From SZUA-36 sp963727635 (GTDB taxonomy: Bacteria; Pseudomonadota; Gammaproteobacteria; Xanthomonadales; SZUA-36): a DNA stretch of 64,000 nt. The translations under genes and the position numbers were made by a program. Shown here piece after piece: positions 8,641 to 17,545 of the stretch; position 1 is the stretch's first letter, and the number at the start of each line of letters is the position of its first letter. A model generated the notes under the pieces. That model was not told the origin of the DNA, did no database searches, and saw nothing but the letters and a program-made list of their open reading frames with translations. The stretch covers positions 682,001-746,000 of the forward strand of contig CAVSHP010000015.1 of NCBI GenBank assembly GCA_963727635.1, written 5' to 3'.

Positions 8641-9600
8641 ATGAGTAACAAACACCGCAAACCTGAGGTGCCGGAACCGGCGCAAGCACACCAACGAAAG
8701 CAACCGCTACCATGGCACAAACCCAAGCCTGAGTGTGAAGACCCCGGCTGCATGAAAAAAATTCGGGCGATACTCGATAGCCCATCTTACTTGCCGGCAA
8801 TTGAAGACGCCGTGTTACTCAACAGTTACGGTACACGCGGTGTGCGTCTGCAGCTTGATTACCTGAAGCCGGAAATGCTACTCAGGGAACACGGCGTGCA
8901 AAATACCATCGTCGTGTTTGGCAGCACCCGCATCATCGAACCCCAGGCTGCGCAAAACAATGTCGCTCAATTACGCGAGGCATTGGCAGTTGAGCCGCAG
9001 GATGGTGAGTTACAACGGCGGCTTGCGGTGGCGGAACGCATTGTCGACAAGAGTCACTATTATGAAATCGCCCGCGAGTTCTCACGCCTCGTGGCCGATG
9101 CGGGCAAAAGCACTGGCGATTCACGTCTCGTGGTGATGACCGGAGGCGGGCCGGGCATGATGGAAGCCGCAAACCGCGGAGCGCAGGAACAAGGCGCAAA
9201 AACCATCGGACTCAATATCATTTTACCGCACGAACAATATCCAAACCCCTACATAACACCCGAGTTGTGCTTCCAGTTTCACTATTTTGCCTTGCGCAAA
9301 ATGCATTTCGTGTTGCGTGCTAGGGCGTTGGTGGTATTCCCCGGCGGGTTTGGCACCTTCGATGAACTTTTTGAAACACTGACCCTGATCCAGACCCGGA
9401 AAATCAAACCGTTGCCAGTGGTGCTGGTCGGCGAGGCATATTGGCGCAGGGCCTTCGATGTGGATTTCCTGGTCGATGAAGGCGTCATCGATATTGAGGA
9501 TCGCGATCTGTTCTGGTATGCAGAATCGGCGCAGGACATATGGCAGGGTTTGCAGTTGTGGTACAAGCGTAGCGGTGAGAAGCTGATCCCGGGCGATTAG
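8641..9600 (+). CDS. LOG-family (TIGR00730) Rossmann protein, probable nucleotide 5'-monophosphate nucleosidase
   Basis: 319 residues, intact. The nucleotide-binding motifs are VMTGGGPGMMEAANRGA (about residues 162-178) and VVFPGGFGTFDELFETLTL (about 230-248), the PGGxGTxxE signature of lysine-decarboxylase-like/LOG proteins that release ribose-5-phosphate from nucleotides. A basic, proline-rich N-terminal extension of about 45 residues precedes the core, as in the longer bacterial subgroup. Its substrate cannot be told from sequence. It stands alone. Confidence 0.9.
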   Translation: MSNKHRKPEVPEPAQAHQRKQPLPWHKPKPECEDPGCMKKIRAILDSPSYLPAIEDAVLLNSYGTRGVRLQLDYLKPEMLLREHGVQNTIVVFGSTRIIEPQAAQNNVAQLREALAVEPQDGELQRRLAVAERIVDKSHYYEIAREFSRLVADAGKSTGDSRLVVMTGGGPGMMEAANRGAQEQGAKTIGLNIILPHEQYPNPYITPELCFQFHYFALRKMHFVLRARALVVFPGGFGTFDELFETLTLIQTRKIKPLPVVLVGEAYWRRAFDVDFLVDEGVIDIEDRDLFWYAESAQDIWQGLQLWYKRSGEKLIPGD

Positions 9601-9975
9601 GATGAAAACAGAGGTAAAACCAGTACATATATATATGGCTTGTTCTGTAAAAAAACCTTAAATAACAATAATATGAGAATTTTTTCAGCTATTCCAACAG
9701 ATCAGGTTCTGAGCTGGCGGACTGCATCAGCAACCGTGTGGCCTGTCATGCCTGGACACCCAACTGTTGTGTGTCTTTATTATCCTGTTTTATGTGTTCC
9801 AACCGTTATAAAATACAGGTGCAAGTGATTGAATGACGTGTGATGCAGGTGGCTGGGATTTGCTACACCTCCGTGTCTTGATCGAATTGGACACACAAGC
9901 CCCGACCTGCTCAAACATTAGCTGAATCGCACCTGCGTTCCAGTTATTGGAGTCGACCGAAAGGAGTGATCACAG
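9601..9975. other. Long intergenic region, no gene seen
   Basis: Low-complexity AT-rich start (TACATATATATATGG at about 9625-9639), then no supported coding sequence. GAAAGGAGTGATCACAG ends the stretch just before an ATG at 9976, a strong ribosome binding site. No terminator hairpin was evident after the upstream gene. Confidence 0.4.
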
Positions 9976-10211
9976 ATGACCAGGGACCCGCTGCATTACA
10001 ATTTCTGTAATGGCGCGTTAGCCGGTTCACCGTTGCTATCGACCGGTATCCCGTATTCAAACAAAATTTCTTCAGTGCCCGTGTGGGCAAATTTGCCGGA
10101 TGGACAATCACGCGTCAGATCTGGCTTTCGGCAGCCGTTTTGGCGTATTGGATTGTGTCTGCCGCAGGGCAAAAATCAGCCGGTGACAGTGCACACAGTC
10201 TGAAACCGTGA
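9976..10211 (+). CDS. Possible small membrane protein, frameshifted
   Basis: Included because of a strong ribosome binding site (AAAGGAG, nine bases before the ATG). The first frame reads MTRDPLHYNFCNGALAGSP. If one base is wrong near 10030, the reading continues as RYPVFKQNFFSARVGKFAG and then WLSAAVLAYWIVSAAG, a plausible single membrane segment, ending at 10211. The unshifted frame instead gives a composition with no protein-like features, ending at 10203. It sits 70 bases before an exporter operon. I do not recognise it, and it may be noise. Confidence 0.25.
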
Positions 10212-10280
10212 CTTCACCGGTCATGTGTGGCCACTTGCCAGAGCTTTGCCAGATGGGATTCAGTTTTCGTACAGGAGTCA

Positions 10281-11333
10281 ATGATGCCTAGAAAAAAAGT
10301 TATCCGCCTGTTACTGGTTGTATTGATTGTGGCCGCTGGAAGTGCCTGGTGGTTGTTCAATAAACAGGACAATCAGGTTGAAAACACCCTGGTGCTATAC
10401 GGCAACGTGGATATTCGGGAAACCGACCTGACGTTCAATAATAGTGAGCACATTGATGCGTTGTTGGTGCAGGAGGGTGACCGGGTGCACGCTGGTCAGT
10501 TACTGGCCACACTGCATCGTCAACGTACACAGGCTGAAGTCGACGCCGCAGAGGCTCGCGTCGCCGCGCAGAAAGCGGTGGTTGACAGACTGGAAAGCGG
10601 AAGCCGTCCCCAGGAGATTCGCCAGGCGCAGGCAAATGTTGCTGCTGCCACGGCAAAGTTGGTCGATGCTCGTGCGACCTTCGATCGCGTCAAGAATCTT
10701 TCCAACAATCAAAGCATTTCCAAACAGGCCCTGGATGACGCGCAGGCAAATATCGATATGGCTCGTGCCGACCTGAATGTGGCAAAGGAATCATTGGCGT
10801 TATACCTTGAAGGACCTCGGGTAGAGGATATTGAAGAGGCCAGGGCTACTCTGAAAGGCAGTGAGGCGCAGTTGGCACTGACGCTTGAAATATTGAAGGA
10901 TACCGAGTTATATGCCCCCGCCGACGGTATCATTCGCAACCGAATACTGGAACCCGGGGACATGGTTACACCGCAGACGCCCGTATTCACACTGGCGTTG
11001 AGTGACCCGGTTTGGGTCAGGGCCTATGCCCCCGAAACGTATCTCGGCGCACTGGTGCCGGGGATGGTGGCCGAAGTGTCTACGGACAGTTATCCGGACA
11101 AGACCTATTCGGGTTGGATCGGGTTTATTTCGCCTACGGCTGAGTTCACACCCAAGAGTGTGCAAACAGTTGAACTGCGTACCCGTCTTGTCTACCAACT
11201 GAGGGTGTTTGTTTGTAACCCACAGGGCGAATTACGGCTTGGAATGCCAGCTACGGTTTCCATTTCTCTCGACCAGCCCAAACCGAAATCCGGTGATATC
11301 ACTTCAATTTGTACACAACAGGATAATGGCTGA
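10281..11333 (+). CDS. HlyD-type membrane fusion protein of an ABC exporter
   Basis: It bridges an inner-membrane ABC transporter and an outer-membrane channel. An N-terminal anchor (about residues 6-24, LLLVVLIVAAGSAWWLF) is followed by a lipoyl-like half (YGNVDIRETDLTF...VQEGDRVHAGQLLATL), a long alanine-rich coiled coil (about 75-200) and the second half PADGIIRNRILEPGDMV, then the beta-barrel region. About 350 residues. AGGAG at 10273 supports ATG 10281 or the adjacent ATG 10284. The organisation matches the YhiI/YbhG subgroup. The stop overlaps the next gene's start. Confidence 0.92.
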   Translation: MMPRKKVIRLLLVVLIVAAGSAWWLFNKQDNQVENTLVLYGNVDIRETDLTFNNSEHIDALLVQEGDRVHAGQLLATLHRQRTQAEVDAAEARVAAQKAVVDRLESGSRPQEIRQAQANVAAATAKLVDARATFDRVKNLSNNQSISKQALDDAQANIDMARADLNVAKESLALYLEGPRVEDIEEARATLKGSEAQLALTLEILKDTELYAPADGIIRNRILEPGDMVTPQTPVFTLALSDPVWVRAYAPETYLGALVPGMVAEVSTDSYPDKTYSGWIGFISPTAEFTPKSVQTVELRTRLVYQLRVFVCNPQGELRLGMPATVSISLDQPKPKSGDITSICTQQDNG

Positions 11334-13097
11334 AGTGGTGAACACATCGGCTCTCGTTTTTGAAGGGGTCAGCAAGACATTTCTGACAGGCGACAAAACG
11401 ATTAATGCATTGAGTTCGGTGGACATCATTATCGGCGCTGGTAAAGTGACCGGCCTGATTGGCCCTGATGGTGCGGGTAAAACCACGGTTATGCGTCTGG
11501 CGGCGGGCCTGCTGCGACCCGATGAAGGTGCGATACGCGTGTTGGATATCGATGTGGTAACACAACCCCTGGAGGTTCAATCATCGGTAGGTTACATGCC
11601 ACAACGTTTTGGTTTGTATGAAGATCTGAGTGTGCAGGAGAACCTTGACCTGTATGCCGATTTGCAGGGGGTTGCCATAACCGAGCGCCCGCAACGATAC
11701 GAGGAATTAATGCATATGACCGGTCTGGCACCGTTCAAGCGTCGTCTGGCCGGACGTTTATCCGGTGGCATGAAGCAGAAACTCGGACTGGCATGCACCC
11801 TTGTGCGACCACCACGTCTGTTGTTGCTGGACGAACCTACGGTGGGTGTTGACCCGGTATCAAGGCGTGAGTTATGGGCCATTGTGTATCGGCAGGTCAA
11901 TGAGCATGGCATGAGTGTGCTGCTCAGCACGGCCTACCTGGACGAAGCGGAACGTTGCGCTGACGTCGTGTTAATGCACCAGGGCGCATGTCTTGGCCAG
12001 GGCAGTCCGGAAAGTTTCAGTCAACCGATGCGGGGACGGACCTTTCACATTACTGCTCCCCAATTCGGTAAGCGTTCCCTGCAGACACGCGCTCAGTGCC
12101 GTGCCGGGTATTCTCGACGCCATAATCGAAGGCGAACAGGTGCGGGTGGTGACGATCAGCCAGGGATTACCGGACCTGCCTGCCGATATGACTGATGGCG
12201 GACAATTGCAGGCGCATGCCGCCAAACCAACTTTTGAAGATGCCTTTATTTCCAGGCTTAAAAAAGAGCAGCAAGGTGGGAACCTGGCATTTGCGGATGT
12301 TACTCACAAGTTGCCGCGTACTGCCACGGACAATGGCGTGGTCATCGAGGTGAAAAACCTGCAACGTCGTTTTGGCGATTTTTATGCCGTAAAGGATGTC
12401 AGTTTTAATGTTAAACGCGGTGAGGTTTTCGGTCTGCTGGGATCCAATGGCGCTGGTAAGTCAACCACCTTCCGCATGTTATGTGGCTTATTGCCGGTAT
12501 CCGCTGGCGAAGTGCATGTGGCCGGCCTGGATCTGCGGCACTCTGCGGCCCGTGTACGGGGGCGCCTGGGTTACATGGCTCAACGATTTTCGCTATATGT
12601 CGATCTCACGGTGCTACAGAACCTGAGCTTTTTTGCCAGTGCCTACGGTCTCGATCGGGCCCGCGGTAAAGAGCGTATTGACTGGGCTTTGGAAGCATTT
12701 GAACTGACAGGCTTACGCCAATACCAGCAGTCCGACCTGCCATTGGGATTACAAACAACGCCTGGCGATGGCAGCCGCGCTGATGCACGAACCGGATATC
12801 CTGTTCCTCGATGAACCGACCTCGGGCGTCGATCCGCTGGCGCGGCGCGAATTTTGGCAGCGCATCAACGCGCTGGCTAACTCGGGTGTAACGGTATTGG
12901 TGACCACCCACTTCATGGATGAGGCCAACTATTGCGACCGGCTGGTTATTATGGCCGAAGGCGAGGTGCTGGCTGAAGACACACCGGCGGACATGAAGGC
13001 ACGCTTTCGCGATTCCGAACACCCGGACCCGACCATGGAAGATGCTTTTATTGGTCTGATCGAGACACATGAAAAGCAAGTGCAGGCGACGGCATGA
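11326..13097 (+). CDS. Tandem ABC ATPase subunit (two nucleotide-binding domains), frameshifted
   Basis: Two ATPase domains in one chain of about 590 residues, as in RbbA/YhiH-like exporters. Domain 1 has Walker A GPDGAGKTT (about residues 46-54), signature LSGGMKQKLGL and Walker B LLLLDEPTVGVDP. Domain 2 has GSNGAGKST and LFLDEPTSGVDP. Frame changes occur near 12080 (in the linker) and near 12755, where the second signature is damaged: PLGLQTT in one frame, KQRLAMAAALMHEP in the other. It energises the two permeases that follow. Overlaps with both neighbours indicate one transcript. Its cargo is unknown; small hydrophobic compounds are usual for relatives. Confidence 0.9.
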
Positions 13098-14228
13098 AAG
13101 CGGCTGCAGCATCACGTATGCGACTCAAGGGTATGATCCGTAAGGAAAGCCTGCAAATCCTCCGTGATCCATCCAGCATCGCCATTGCTTTCATTCTGCC
13201 AGTAGTGCTTTTGCTGTCTGTTTGGTTATGGCGTATCGCTGGATGCGCAAAACATCCCACTGGCTGTCGTGGTGGACCGGCCGGATACCAATAGCGCCAG
13301 TTTTATCAGTGTCTTCGAACAATCAGAGTATTTTGATCCGAAAGCCTTTGACAGCATAAAGGCGGCGCAAAAGGCGTTTGACCTGCGCAAAGTATTCGGT
13401 ATTGTCTGGCTGCGTGATGATTTCAGCAAACGCCTGTTATCACAGGGTGATGCGCCGATTGGCGTGATCCTCAATGGTGTCGATGCAAACCAGGCGCGTA
13501 TAGCCGAAGGGTATATCCAGGGCGCATGGCAGGTCTGGTTGGTCAACTATGCGCATTCCCAGGGTGTCGAACTGTCAATTCCGGTAGAACTGGAGACACG
13601 TATCTGGTTCAATTCGGCAGTACGCAGTCGAAATTTCCTGGTGCCTGGACTGATCGCCGTGATCATGACCCTGATAGGTGCAATGCTGACTTCGATGGTG
13701 GTCGCGCGTGAGTGGGAGCGCGGTACCATGGAGTCACTGATGGTGACGCCGATCCGCATTACTGAGTTGATGTTCGGAAAATTGGCGCCGTATTTCATCC
13801 TGGGCATGGGTGGCATGTTACTGAGTGTGGCTATGGCCATTTGGCTGTTCGGTGTCCCATTACGTGGTTCATTTTGGGTGCTGACCGCAGCCTCGGCACT
13901 TTTTATGCTGGTAGCGCTTGGTATGGGCTTGCTGATATCAGTGGTTGCCAAAAACCAGTTCGTGGCCGGCCAGATTTCAATTATCACCACTTTCCTTCCG
14001 GCTTTTATCCTGTCCGGTTTTATTTTTCAGATCAGTTCCATGCCACAGGCGATACAGCTTATCAGCCATGTCGTTCCGGCCCGTTATTACGTGGCAATTC
14101 TGCAAACACTCTTCCTGGCGGGTGATATCTGGCCGATTATTTTGGCGAACAGTGCCGCACTGTTGCTGATGATGATCATTTTTATTGGTCTGGCCCGTCG
14201 CAAGCTACATAAAAGGCTGGATGCATGA
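13094..14228 (+). CDS. ABC-2 type permease, first of a pair, frameshifted
   Basis: About 378 residues. The first frame gives LKGMIRKESLQILRDPSSIAIAFILPVVLLL, the first membrane segment. After a frame change near 13235 the second gives IPLAVVVDRPDTN and the large periplasmic loop, then five membrane segments with NFLVPGLIAVIMTLIGAMLTSMVVAREWERGTMESLMVTP, the hallmark cytoplasmic EXXXGT motif of ABC-2 permeases (YhhJ/YbhS group). The start overlaps the ATPase gene by four bases. Its stop overlaps the next permease. Confidence 0.9.
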
Positions 14229-15340
14229 ATACACTTCGTCGCATTTTTGCATTGGCAATCAAGGAGCTGCTGGCCATCCTCAGGGATAAAAAAAGTCGTT
14301 TTGTGCTGATAGGCCCACCGATAGCCCAATTGATTGTTTTTGGTTATGCCGCGACCTTCGATCTGAATCATATCCCGGTCCTGATCTACAACCAGGACCG
14401 TAGCGCACCGTCGCGTGAACTGGTCGCACGACTGCTTGGTTCGCCAAATTTTGAATTGGTGGGGTATATTGACCACGATGCCCAGATCGCACCATTGATC
14501 AATAACAAGGATGCACTGATGGTGCTACGCCTGGGGCCGCAATTCAGCGAGCATCTCAAACGCGGTAAAACTGCCCATGTCCAGCTGATCATTGATGGTC
14601 GTAACTCCAATACAGCATTACTGGCGCAGGGTTATCTACGCACTATCCTGACCGATTACAACATGGAGTGGTCCCGGCAGCATGGCGGGTCCGGCCCACC
14701 CGCCACACTGCAGATACGCGCCTGGTACAACGAAAATCTGCTTTCACGCTGGTTTGTTGTTCCGGGCATCATAGGTTTGTTGTCGCTGGTCATCACCACC
14801 ATCGTTACCGGTTTGTCAGTGGCGCGTGAGCGCGAAGCAGGGACTTTCGACCAGTTGCTGGTAACGCCCCTTCGGCCTGTTGAAATCCTGATCGGAAAGT
14901 CCGTTCCCGGTATTCTGATCGGCTTGCTTGAGGGCAGTTTTATCCTGTTGATGGTAGTGCTCTGGTTTGAGGTGCCGTTGCGCGGCAGCCTGGGAGCCCT
15001 CTACCTGGGTATGTTCCTGTTTCTGTTATCGGCAGTTGGTATCGGTCTGATGATTTCTTCACTGGCGGTCACCCAGCAACAGGGTATCCTCGGGTCATTT
15101 CTGTTTCTGGTACCCGCAGTCATTTTGTCGGGGTTTGCCACACCGATTTCCAACATGCCGGAATTCGTGCAGCTATTGACCTACCTGGATCCCTTACGCT
15201 ATTTCATGGTGATTCTGCGGGGGGTATTTCTGGAAGGGGATACCTACGGTCTGCTGCTGAATCAGTACTGGCCAATGGTGATTATTGCCATCGTGACCCT
15301 GTCACTGGCAGGCTGGCTATTTCGAAACCGCATGAATTGA
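14225..15340 (+). CDS. ABC-2 type permease, second of a pair
   Basis: 371 residues, intact. It has the same plan as the preceding permease: KELLAILRDKKSRFVLIGPPIAQLIVFGYAATFDL at the start, a periplasmic loop of about 130 residues, then SRWFVVPGIIGLLSLVITTIVTGLSVAREREAGTFDQLLVTPLRPVEILIGK and four further membrane segments. Relatives are YhhJ and YbhR. The start overlaps the first permease by four bases, so the operon is HlyD, tandem ATPase, permease, permease. It ends eight bases from the convergent imuB. Confidence 0.94.
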   Translation: MNTLRRIFALAIKELLAILRDKKSRFVLIGPPIAQLIVFGYAATFDLNHIPVLIYNQDRSAPSRELVARLLGSPNFELVGYIDHDAQIAPLINNKDALMVLRLGPQFSEHLKRGKTAHVQLIIDGRNSNTALLAQGYLRTILTDYNMEWSRQHGGSGPPATLQIRAWYNENLLSRWFVVPGIIGLLSLVITTIVTGLSVAREREAGTFDQLLVTPLRPVEILIGKSVPGILIGLLEGSFILLMVVLWFEVPLRGSLGALYLGMFLFLLSAVGIGLMISSLAVTQQQGILGSFLFLVPAVILSGFATPISNMPEFVQLLTYLDPLRYFMVILRGVFLEGDTYGLLLNQYWPMVIIAIVTLSLAGWLFRNRMN

Positions 15341-15348
15341 ACGAAGTG

Positions 15349-16795
15349 TTATGCGAACAGACCGTGCAAATACCAGCCGGGGCTGGGTTTGTATTCATGA
15401 AAAGCCCACAGGGTGCTGCCATTCGAATCACGCACGATAAAGTAATCCCTGCGGCAGTCCCGGCCGTCCCACCAACCGGTCTCTATACGCTCCGGACCCG
15501 TCAGTATGCGGTAGTCATCGATCCGGCAGGGCTGTGGCCGGGGTAACAGCCAGGCCGGCCGGCCTGGCTGCGTGGTGTAGGCCGCCGGTTCATCCAGTTC
15601 CCGTAACGACCAGCTGTATTCGGGGCGATGATCCTGCAGCCCCGTGATACCCTTGACGGATTCCCCGCCCAGTCTCGCCTGCAGACGTTCGATGACATGG
15701 CTGCCCATGTCCGCAGAGTTGCTGGCCGTATCTTTCAGCAAGCTTGCCTGGACCACCTCGCAGGGCAGGAAATGCGCTGCCTGTAAACGGATGTGGCGCA
15801 CCGGTCGCGGCAGTTGCAGACGCTCCAGGCGCTCACGCAACAACAGTATTCAGGTGGGCTTCGGAACGTGTCGCCTGCTGCAGCGTCAGACGCAGGGTTT
15901 CCGCGCCTTCATCCAGTTGCAGACGGACCTGCACTACCTGTATGCCACGGTCATGGGCACGCAGTACCCCGCATAATTCCTGTACCAGCCGGTTCAACGG
16001 AAAAATCAGGCCCTGCGTATGTTCCGTATCCGGTAGATCCATACCGGCTGAGAAACCCTCCGCTGGCCGGAAAGTTTTACCGGGGTCGGGGCGTTGGCCC
16101 AGCAAGCGGTCGAGGTAGTCGCTGACCGCCAGTCCCATGCGTCTGGCCAGTGCCTTGCGTGGCAGGCGGAGAATCTCGGCGATGCTGCGAAACCCCATCT
16201 TTTGCAAAGCCTGTATCTCCGTGGTTTTCAGATTCAGGCTGTCGATACCGAGCGCGCCGATGCTTTTGCGTATGTCGCCGGGTACGTGGATAAGCAGACC
16301 GTGCCGCGCGGCGAGGTGGGCGGCTTCCGGTGTCGGTGCAATACCGAAGGCTGCACGGTAGCCAAGTTGTTCGAGCCCCGAATGGATGCGTACTGCCAGG
16401 GTTTCGGCAGGGCCGAACAAACGCTGACTGGCGCCAATTTCGAGCAGCAGGCTGTTGCGTTGCGGGTCGATGCAAACCTGGCTGCTGTATTGATAACACC
16501 AACTGGCGAGGCGTTTCAGGGCGGCGTGCTCCGCGCGTTGATCACGCACCGACAACTGCAATGATTCGGCGATGCCCAGGGCGGCGCCGGCTGGCATACC
16601 GATGCCGATACCGGCACGTTCCGCCGCCGGGTTCAGGTCAATGATGCATTGCCGGCCATTCAGTTTGTCGCTGACAGCCCGGGGGATGGACTGGTTCTCC
16701 CGGCCCAGGCCACGGCCGTACTGGTCCAGCGCCAGGTGCGGGAAGCGCAGGGCCAGCCATTGGGGTGTTTTCCTGGTGTGTTCGTTGGTTGCCAT
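15349..16795 (-). CDS. imuB: ImuB, Y-family polymerase-like mutasome hub, frameshifted
   Basis: ImuB links DnaE2 to the beta clamp and usually lacks polymerase activity. The first 320 residues read QWLALRFPHLALDQYGR, CIIDLNPAAERAGIGIGMPAGAAL, FGIAPTPEAAHLAAR and ALQKMGFRSIAEILRLPRKALARRMG, the family's polymerase-like core and helix-hairpin-helix region. After a frame change near 15840 the C-terminal part continues to GWWDGRDCRRDYFIVRDSNGSTLWAFHE, the conserved tail. About 482 residues, normal length. Normally dnaE2 follows directly; here an exporter operon meets imuB tail to tail and dnaE2 lies 14.3 kb on. imuA is not upstream: a repeat element starts 77 bases before the ATG. Confidence 0.9.
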
Positions 16796-16871
16796 GACTA
16801 CAGTGTGTCAGTAACGATTCTCTATTTACGAGAATGTAAAAAGTAACGACTCAACTCTTAACTTTAGCACA
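16796..16871 (-). promoter_or_regulatory. Remaining upstream region of imuB
   Basis: Only 76 bases lie between imuB and the repeat element. I see a small inverted repeat (ATTCTC at 16817-16822, GAGAAT at 16830-16835) and two copies of GTAACG (16811-16816 and 16843-16848), but no CTGT-N8-ACAG box and no clear ribosome binding site. Confidence 0.35.
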
Positions 16872-17043
16872 AGGGGGGTCAGGTGCACTGCTGTCTCACT
16901 TAAAAAATGAGTCCTCCTTGCTCAAGTAAAGCCCCTTTGTTCGTGGCGTATGTTGCTCGCATTTAAATTATTTAAATGGGGGCCGAGCGCATGCAGTGCC
17001 TTGCTTCATTACAGTCTGGATAGTTTCTAATGATCAGTGGGGA

Positions 17044-17158
17044 AGCCAAGGTGGTGTGGTGTCTTGTTTCCGGACATGCCGTGAACCCATCCATGGGGGC
17101 GCGGGCTCGACTACCTGTCTCGCACGGTCCGAAAACAAGACACCACACCCCCTCGGCT
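17044..17158. repeat. Long hairpin 1 (32-bp stem) inside the composite element
   Basis: Arms 17044-17075 and 17127-17158 pair over 32 positions with three mismatches (core GGTGTGGTGTCTTGTTT). The 51-base loop includes GAACCCATCCATGGGGG and TCGACTACCTGTCTCGCACGG. Read on the opposite strand, hairpin 2 has a related loop but an unrelated stem. Confidence 0.85.
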
Positions 17159-17213
17159 TTGTGCGAGTGCATAGGTCAATAGCTTCTGACAGATATGCAC
17201 GGCGGTTGACAGA

Positions 17214-17320
17214 CGCTGGGGCGGGTAGTTGGTTCCGGGACCGTACGAGGCAGGAAGCCGAGTATCGAGGCCCCAGGGATGGCTTGCGCCGAGTCCCGGA
17301 ACCAACTACCCGCCCCAGCG
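17214..17320. repeat. Long hairpin 2 (perfect 28-bp stem) inside the composite element
   Basis: Arms 17214-17241 and 17293-17320 are perfect 28-base inverted repeats (CGCTGGGGCGGG, then TAGTTGGTTCCGGGAC). Its 51-base loop, reverse complemented, aligns with the loop of hairpin 1: AAGCCATCCCTGGGG against AACCCATCCATGGGG, and TTCCTGCCTCGTACGGTCC against TACCTGTCTCGCACGGTCC. Confidence 0.88.
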
Positions 17321-17430
17321 GCCCCACCGTACAATTGAGAGAAAACCAGACCGGAAACCGGTTGAAAGTCTGGCCTGACCAAGTATTAAGTGAGACAGCA
17401 GTTCACCTGATCCCTTGAAGTACCCCTGGC

Positions 17431-17480
17431 AATAAAAAAGCCGGGTAACGTACCAAGGGCTGAGAGGTACGTTACCCGGC
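17431..17480 (-). terminator. Rho-independent terminator of the GntR/ABC operon
   Basis: A perfect 15-bp stem (GCCGGGTAACGTACC at 17440-17454, its complement at 17466-17480) with an 11-base loop. On the minus strand it is followed by a run of T (AAAAAA at 17434-17439 on the plus strand). It lies 66 bases after the permease stop. Confidence 0.9.
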
Positions 17481-17545
17481 ATGCTCAATCCCTCACTGAG
17501 CGGGGTTCAAGCCTTATCTTCAGGCATGGTCAGTGCCTGATGATG

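Larger units (their letters stand above)
16872..17417. repeat. Composite palindromic element with two internal long hairpins
   Basis: The outer arms at 16878-16903 and 17386-17411 are 26-base inverted repeats with two mismatches (core ACTGCTGTCTCACTTAA). Inside lie two long hairpins at 17044-17158 and 17214-17320. Short open frames here simply follow the palindromes and look non-coding. The symmetric ends and lack of a gene suggest a non-autonomous mobile element (MITE-like). I cannot name a parent transposase; that it moves is inference. Confidence 0.75.

Noticed and set aside
9620..9645. CAGTACATATATATATGGC as a second LexA-like site
   Set aside because: Lacks the CTGT...ACAG halves, and no SOS gene follows.
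16972..17418. Short open frames on both strands within the composite repeat
   Set aside because: They follow the palindromic arms, have mirrored sequence on both strands and no ribosome binding sites.
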